Positions 56,371-64,000 of a stretch of 64,000 bases of DNA are shown in pieces. Positions within the stretch are counted from its first letter, which is position 1, and the number at the start of each line of letters is the position of its first letter. Origin of the DNA: Parapristionchus giblindavisi (Eukaryota > Nematoda > Chromadorea > Rhabditida > Diplogasteridae); NCBI GenBank assembly GCA_943737045.1, contig CALSFV010000205.1, positions 574,001-638,000 on the forward strand. The letters run 5' to 3'. The position numbers and the translations under genes are program-made. The notes under the pieces are model-generated. The model was not told where the DNA came from and ran no database searches. It saw only the letters and a list, made by a program, of their open reading frames with translations.

Positions 56371-56626
56371 GATAAAAGTTGTTGCAGAGAAAATGTAATG
56401 TAATTATTAATATTGTGTTATCATAGACGCTCTCGACTCTCTCTCTCTCTCTCTCTCGAGACTCTCGAGACAGCGACATGATCGATGGTCGCTGAGTGTG
56501 CTCAATTGGACCCCCTACGAAACACCCATTAGCTGATAACGTTTTTCAATGTCAATGTCAATGTCAAAGTGTGTTATCTACAATCGAAACCGTTGAAATG
56601 ATCAACATTATATGGAATCATAACCG

Positions 56627-56632
56627 TTTATT
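56627..56632 (-). promoter_or_regulatory. Poly(A) signal AATAAA of the MSP gene
   Basis: AATAAA on the minus strand, about 10 bases after the MSP stop codon; a very short 3' UTR. Confidence 0.7.
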
Positions 56633-56641
56633 CTCTATTCT

Positions 56642-57162
56642 TTAAGGATTGTACTCAATGGGGAGGTTCTTTCTGCGGACCATACCGTCTCCCTGGAACC
56701 ATTCACGACGGAACTGCTTCGCTGCTCCATCAGGGGTGTTGGTCCACTCGATGGTGATACGGTCGTTGTTGGTGTCCTGAAAGCAACGAACTATTACAAT
56801 ATGCATGAAAGCAACAATTCATTCGATAGAACTTCAAAGTATCGTACCTCCTGTCCGTAGGCGAAGGCATCGCAGGAGACGGCGATGAGGGCGTTCTCCT
56901 TGGGGTCGAGAACTCCTGATCCGGGGTCAACTCCAAGTCTCTTCATGTTGGTGGTCTTGAAGGCCCATCCGATACGGCGAGCAGAGGAGTTGGTTACCTG
57001 AATATGGATACATTTGTATTGAACATTTGTATGATCATAGCAACCTAAGACCCTAACACTAACCTTGATGTGGTAGGTGTGCTTGTCATCATAGGGAGCG
57101 TTGAAGACGATCTTGCTGCCGGGTTGAGTGGCGATATCTCCGGGAGGTACAGACTGAGCCAT
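56642..57162 (-). CDS. msp: Major sperm protein (MSP), 3 exons
   Basis: Exons in reading order: 57162-57064, 56997-56848, 56776-56642; GT/AG introns of 66 and 71 bases, both phase 0 (after codons 33 and 83). The product is 127 residues, the standard MSP length, starting [20 protein letters not shown] and containing [72 protein letters not shown] and ending [11 protein letters not shown], all near-universal in the family. MSP is the small immunoglobulin-like protein whose filaments drive amoeboid sperm crawling in nematodes and which also signals to oocytes. No signal peptide, as usual. Expression is expected to be confined to the male germ line. Codon use is strongly biased to C-ending codons, unlike its neighbours, in keeping with a highly expressed gene. 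A TATA-like ATATTTAAG lies about 45 bases upstream of the ATG. MSPs are usually multicopy; only one is in this window. Confidence 0.97.
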
Positions 57163-58380
57163 GATGACTGATGTGAGAATCAACCGCTAGCCACGGCTTA
57201 AATATGGACAATTTTACTCGATTTAAAATGCAAATCAAATAGTGTCTGCATTCCCAGACACTATGATTAAATTATTTCTTAATATTCCTTAATTATAGAC
57301 CATGACATTCATTCAAATTTAATTTTGCAAATTCTAGGCATTCACTGCGGTCATCATAAACAGATAAAATGCAAAAAGCAAAACGTCATTGTCTAATTTA
57401 ATTTATGATGTATATTTATATATTTATTTATTGCTCGTGTCTACATACAATGGAGGTTCATCACGGATAAAATATTTGAGTGCAGTTATGTGAAATATCA
57501 AAATTATTATACGTGAGGGGGTGGGAAGTTGGGGGAGCCTGACATGTTTAGTGGTGCATTCTACTCATATTTTCTGGCGTTCTCTACACGATGAAATTCC
57601 GATTCAGGTAATCATAAATAATATTATTTTATCTATCACATTGTACGACTAATTGAAATCCTGATATTTTCATCAATTTAGGAAATTTTGCGGTTCTCCC
57701 TCTCCATCACCCAGTTCCTCTCCCTTTCCCTCTCTCAAAGGGAGAGATAGAATGAGATTTGCAGATGCAGAGACGACGAGGGGCCTAATCAATCGATTCT
57801 ACGTTCCATACGAGAGAGCAGTGGCAGATGAGAGAGACGTTCACTCTGTCCGTGTCTCCGCTCTCTCACTGACCCATACTCTCTCACCCACACTCAAACC
57901 ATGCCACACACTCCTCTTTTGCAGTGTCTCTCGAAGGTCACTTTCTTTTTCTTGAATGAAGATGCTGTGTGCGGTTGCAGAAACAATATTTATGAACTAT
58001 TCACTCTTTTTGCTCTGCCTGTTCGTGATTCAATGGTTTTCATAGTTTACGGCTTGTTTGTAGAGGTTACTATGATACGTATAGGCCCTTTTACCGCGTT
58101 ATTTTGCGTTTTTTTCGTCGATATGTTTCCTCCCATAGTCTTATTGCAAGATGAGTAATAACATAGACATGTTGGCTATGTGCCCAGATTGTTCTCTAGA
58201 CTTTGAAAGCCATAAGAACCGCTCAAAATAGAAACTCTCTCAAACAGAACGGTCTTTCGCGTGTCTGGTTATCAAAGAAAAATGAGTTGAATCAGAATAC
58301 TGCGTGCCAAGAAAAAAATCGAATGGCTGACTTTCTCATCTCCCATCATTCTTGCCTTTCTCTGTTTTTTGAGAGCGTTT
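57163..58380. other. MSP upstream region and spacer, no other gene
   Basis: AT-rich then CT-rich (57695-57740, 57855-57935). An 85-codon plus-strand ORF at 57901-58158 is hydrophobic (IGPFTALFCVFFVDMFPPIV) but has no splice context or relatives here, so I do not call it. Confidence 0.45.
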
Positions 58381-58383
58381 AGA

Positions 58384-58565
58384 GTAAGCTAATAGTTGGG
58401 TGCCCCGTATAGCAGCTCACAGGAGGGAGATCATGTCAGAATGATCTCCCCTCATTATCCTTGCATCGTCATTCCTCATGACCCATTCTCCTATATAAAC
58501 CCCCTCCTACAATGATAAAGTTTGTCTCGAGTGAGCTAGTCTTCCTTATTGCATCTTTAACTCTA
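58384..58565 (+). repeat. LTR-like block, plus-strand copy
   Basis: Starts near CTAATAGTTGGGTGCCCCG and contains GAGATCATGTCAGAATGATC, CTATATAAACCCCCTCC and AATGATAAAG. Its mate at 50605-50796 is in inverted orientation 7.6 kb away. Divergence is modest. Confidence 0.6.
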
Positions 58566-58797
58566 GCCTTTCACTATGTCCAGTTAGTATCTATAAGATC
58601 ATTTGTCTATTACGTCGTTACACTTGCTTTGCCTTCACGTAAAGGCGCGTTACATTTTGCTACGAAGGCGTCGGCGTAAATATTGGAGTGCGTTGAATCT
58701 CATGTGGAAAATCCTTGGTGTCAATGGGTCCCTCAATAACACATCGCTTGTCTATGCAGACAGAGGGTTATTGTTATTTTATAATTTCAGTTGAATT

Positions 58798-63634
<4,837 letters not shown>

Positions 63635-64000
63635 ATGCTAACACTGCTCTCGATACAGTCAAGTAGAGGAAAAAACAAGGAGTAATGTTCGTTGTGTTAT
63701 TGTATTTTATGTGTCACTGATATAATCATTCTCTATTTCTTTGTTATAGTAATAGCTTTCTGAAACCCACAGAAAGTTATAATTATTCATATTGTTATTA
63801 TTATTATGATTAAGATTCATCTTTTTTTTTCTTTTTTTGCTCAATACTTACGATATTTCTATTGTCCGTATAAAATACACTTGTTTATATTGTACGAGAG
63901 TAGCCACTAGAGAACAGGTATATCCCATAGGCGAATGAGGATCTTCTTTTGAAAAAAAAAGAGGATCTTCTTTTTTAGGCCACTACTTTCATCATTCAAA
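63635..64000. other. 3' flank of gene D, possible start of another unit
   Basis: GATTAAGATTCATCTTTTTT near 63810-63828 resembles the end of gene C. The block 63855-63915 (GTATAAAATACACTTGTTTAT, GAGAGTAGCCACTAGAG) is the inverted upstream block seen before gene C at 44577-44650. Confidence 0.5.

Noticed and set aside
57901..58158. 85-codon hydrophobic ORF upstream of the MSP gene.
   Set aside because: No splice context, no relatives in the window and no codon bias; cannot be told from chance.

Overview
The window is nuclear DNA from a nematode. The anchor is a complete 127-residue major sperm protein (MSP) gene on the minus strand at 56642-57162. It is supported by a nematode Str/Srj-type seven-transmembrane chemoreceptor gene on the minus strand (28168-32382). 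ORFs are short and broken, genes are split into many small exons joined at GT/AG borders, and nested DNA-transposon debris is dense. The intron-rich MSP and 8-10-exon genes would suit a diplogastrid such as Pristionchus, but I cannot fix the genus.

Layout. 1-5.5 kb: purine/pyrimidine satellite, mostly CCCTCT or GAGGGA hexamers, no convincing gene. 5.6-14.7 kb: non-coding DNA with two families of ~110-125 bp palindromic MITEs and a 0.5-kb Tc1-like foldback; one frameshifted ORF of unknown nature near 7.0-7.36 kb. 14.8-16.6 kb: a broken RTE-like non-LTR retrotransposon. 17.9-20.2 kb and 25.2-27.4 kb: LTR-retroelement wreckage (zinc-knuckle gag, integrase C-terminus, LTR-like blocks). 23.3-23.9 kb: a foldback element. 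28.2-32.4 kb: the chemoreceptor gene, carrying MITEs in its introns. 34.4-63.6 kb: five members of a gene family I do not recognise, interleaved with transposons, with the MSP gene between the third and the last.

The main result is that family. Copies A (34430-36541), B (38073-41352), C (44848-47811) and D (58798-63634) are on the plus strand; a divergent copy E (48361-51431) is on the minus strand. All five share the same exon plan, with introns in phases 1, 2, 0, 2, 0, 2 and then 0 where an eighth exon exists. A, C and D read through with no stop or frameshift (431, 315 and 326 residues). B is a pseudogene. E keeps almost every exon but has a frame break in exon 3 and no exon 8. The conserved head of about 270 residues carries two kinds of tail: a long charged coiled coil ending in a short hydrophilic exon (A, B), or a short stalk ending in a C-terminal membrane helix (C, D). 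Every copy has taken transposons into its introns. One 1.16-kb element with a 9-bp target duplication (55210-56370) may carry a fragment of the same family.

All exon models are by-eye joins. No alignment, HMM search or transcript data was available, and family names for the small DNA elements rest on termini and target duplications only.
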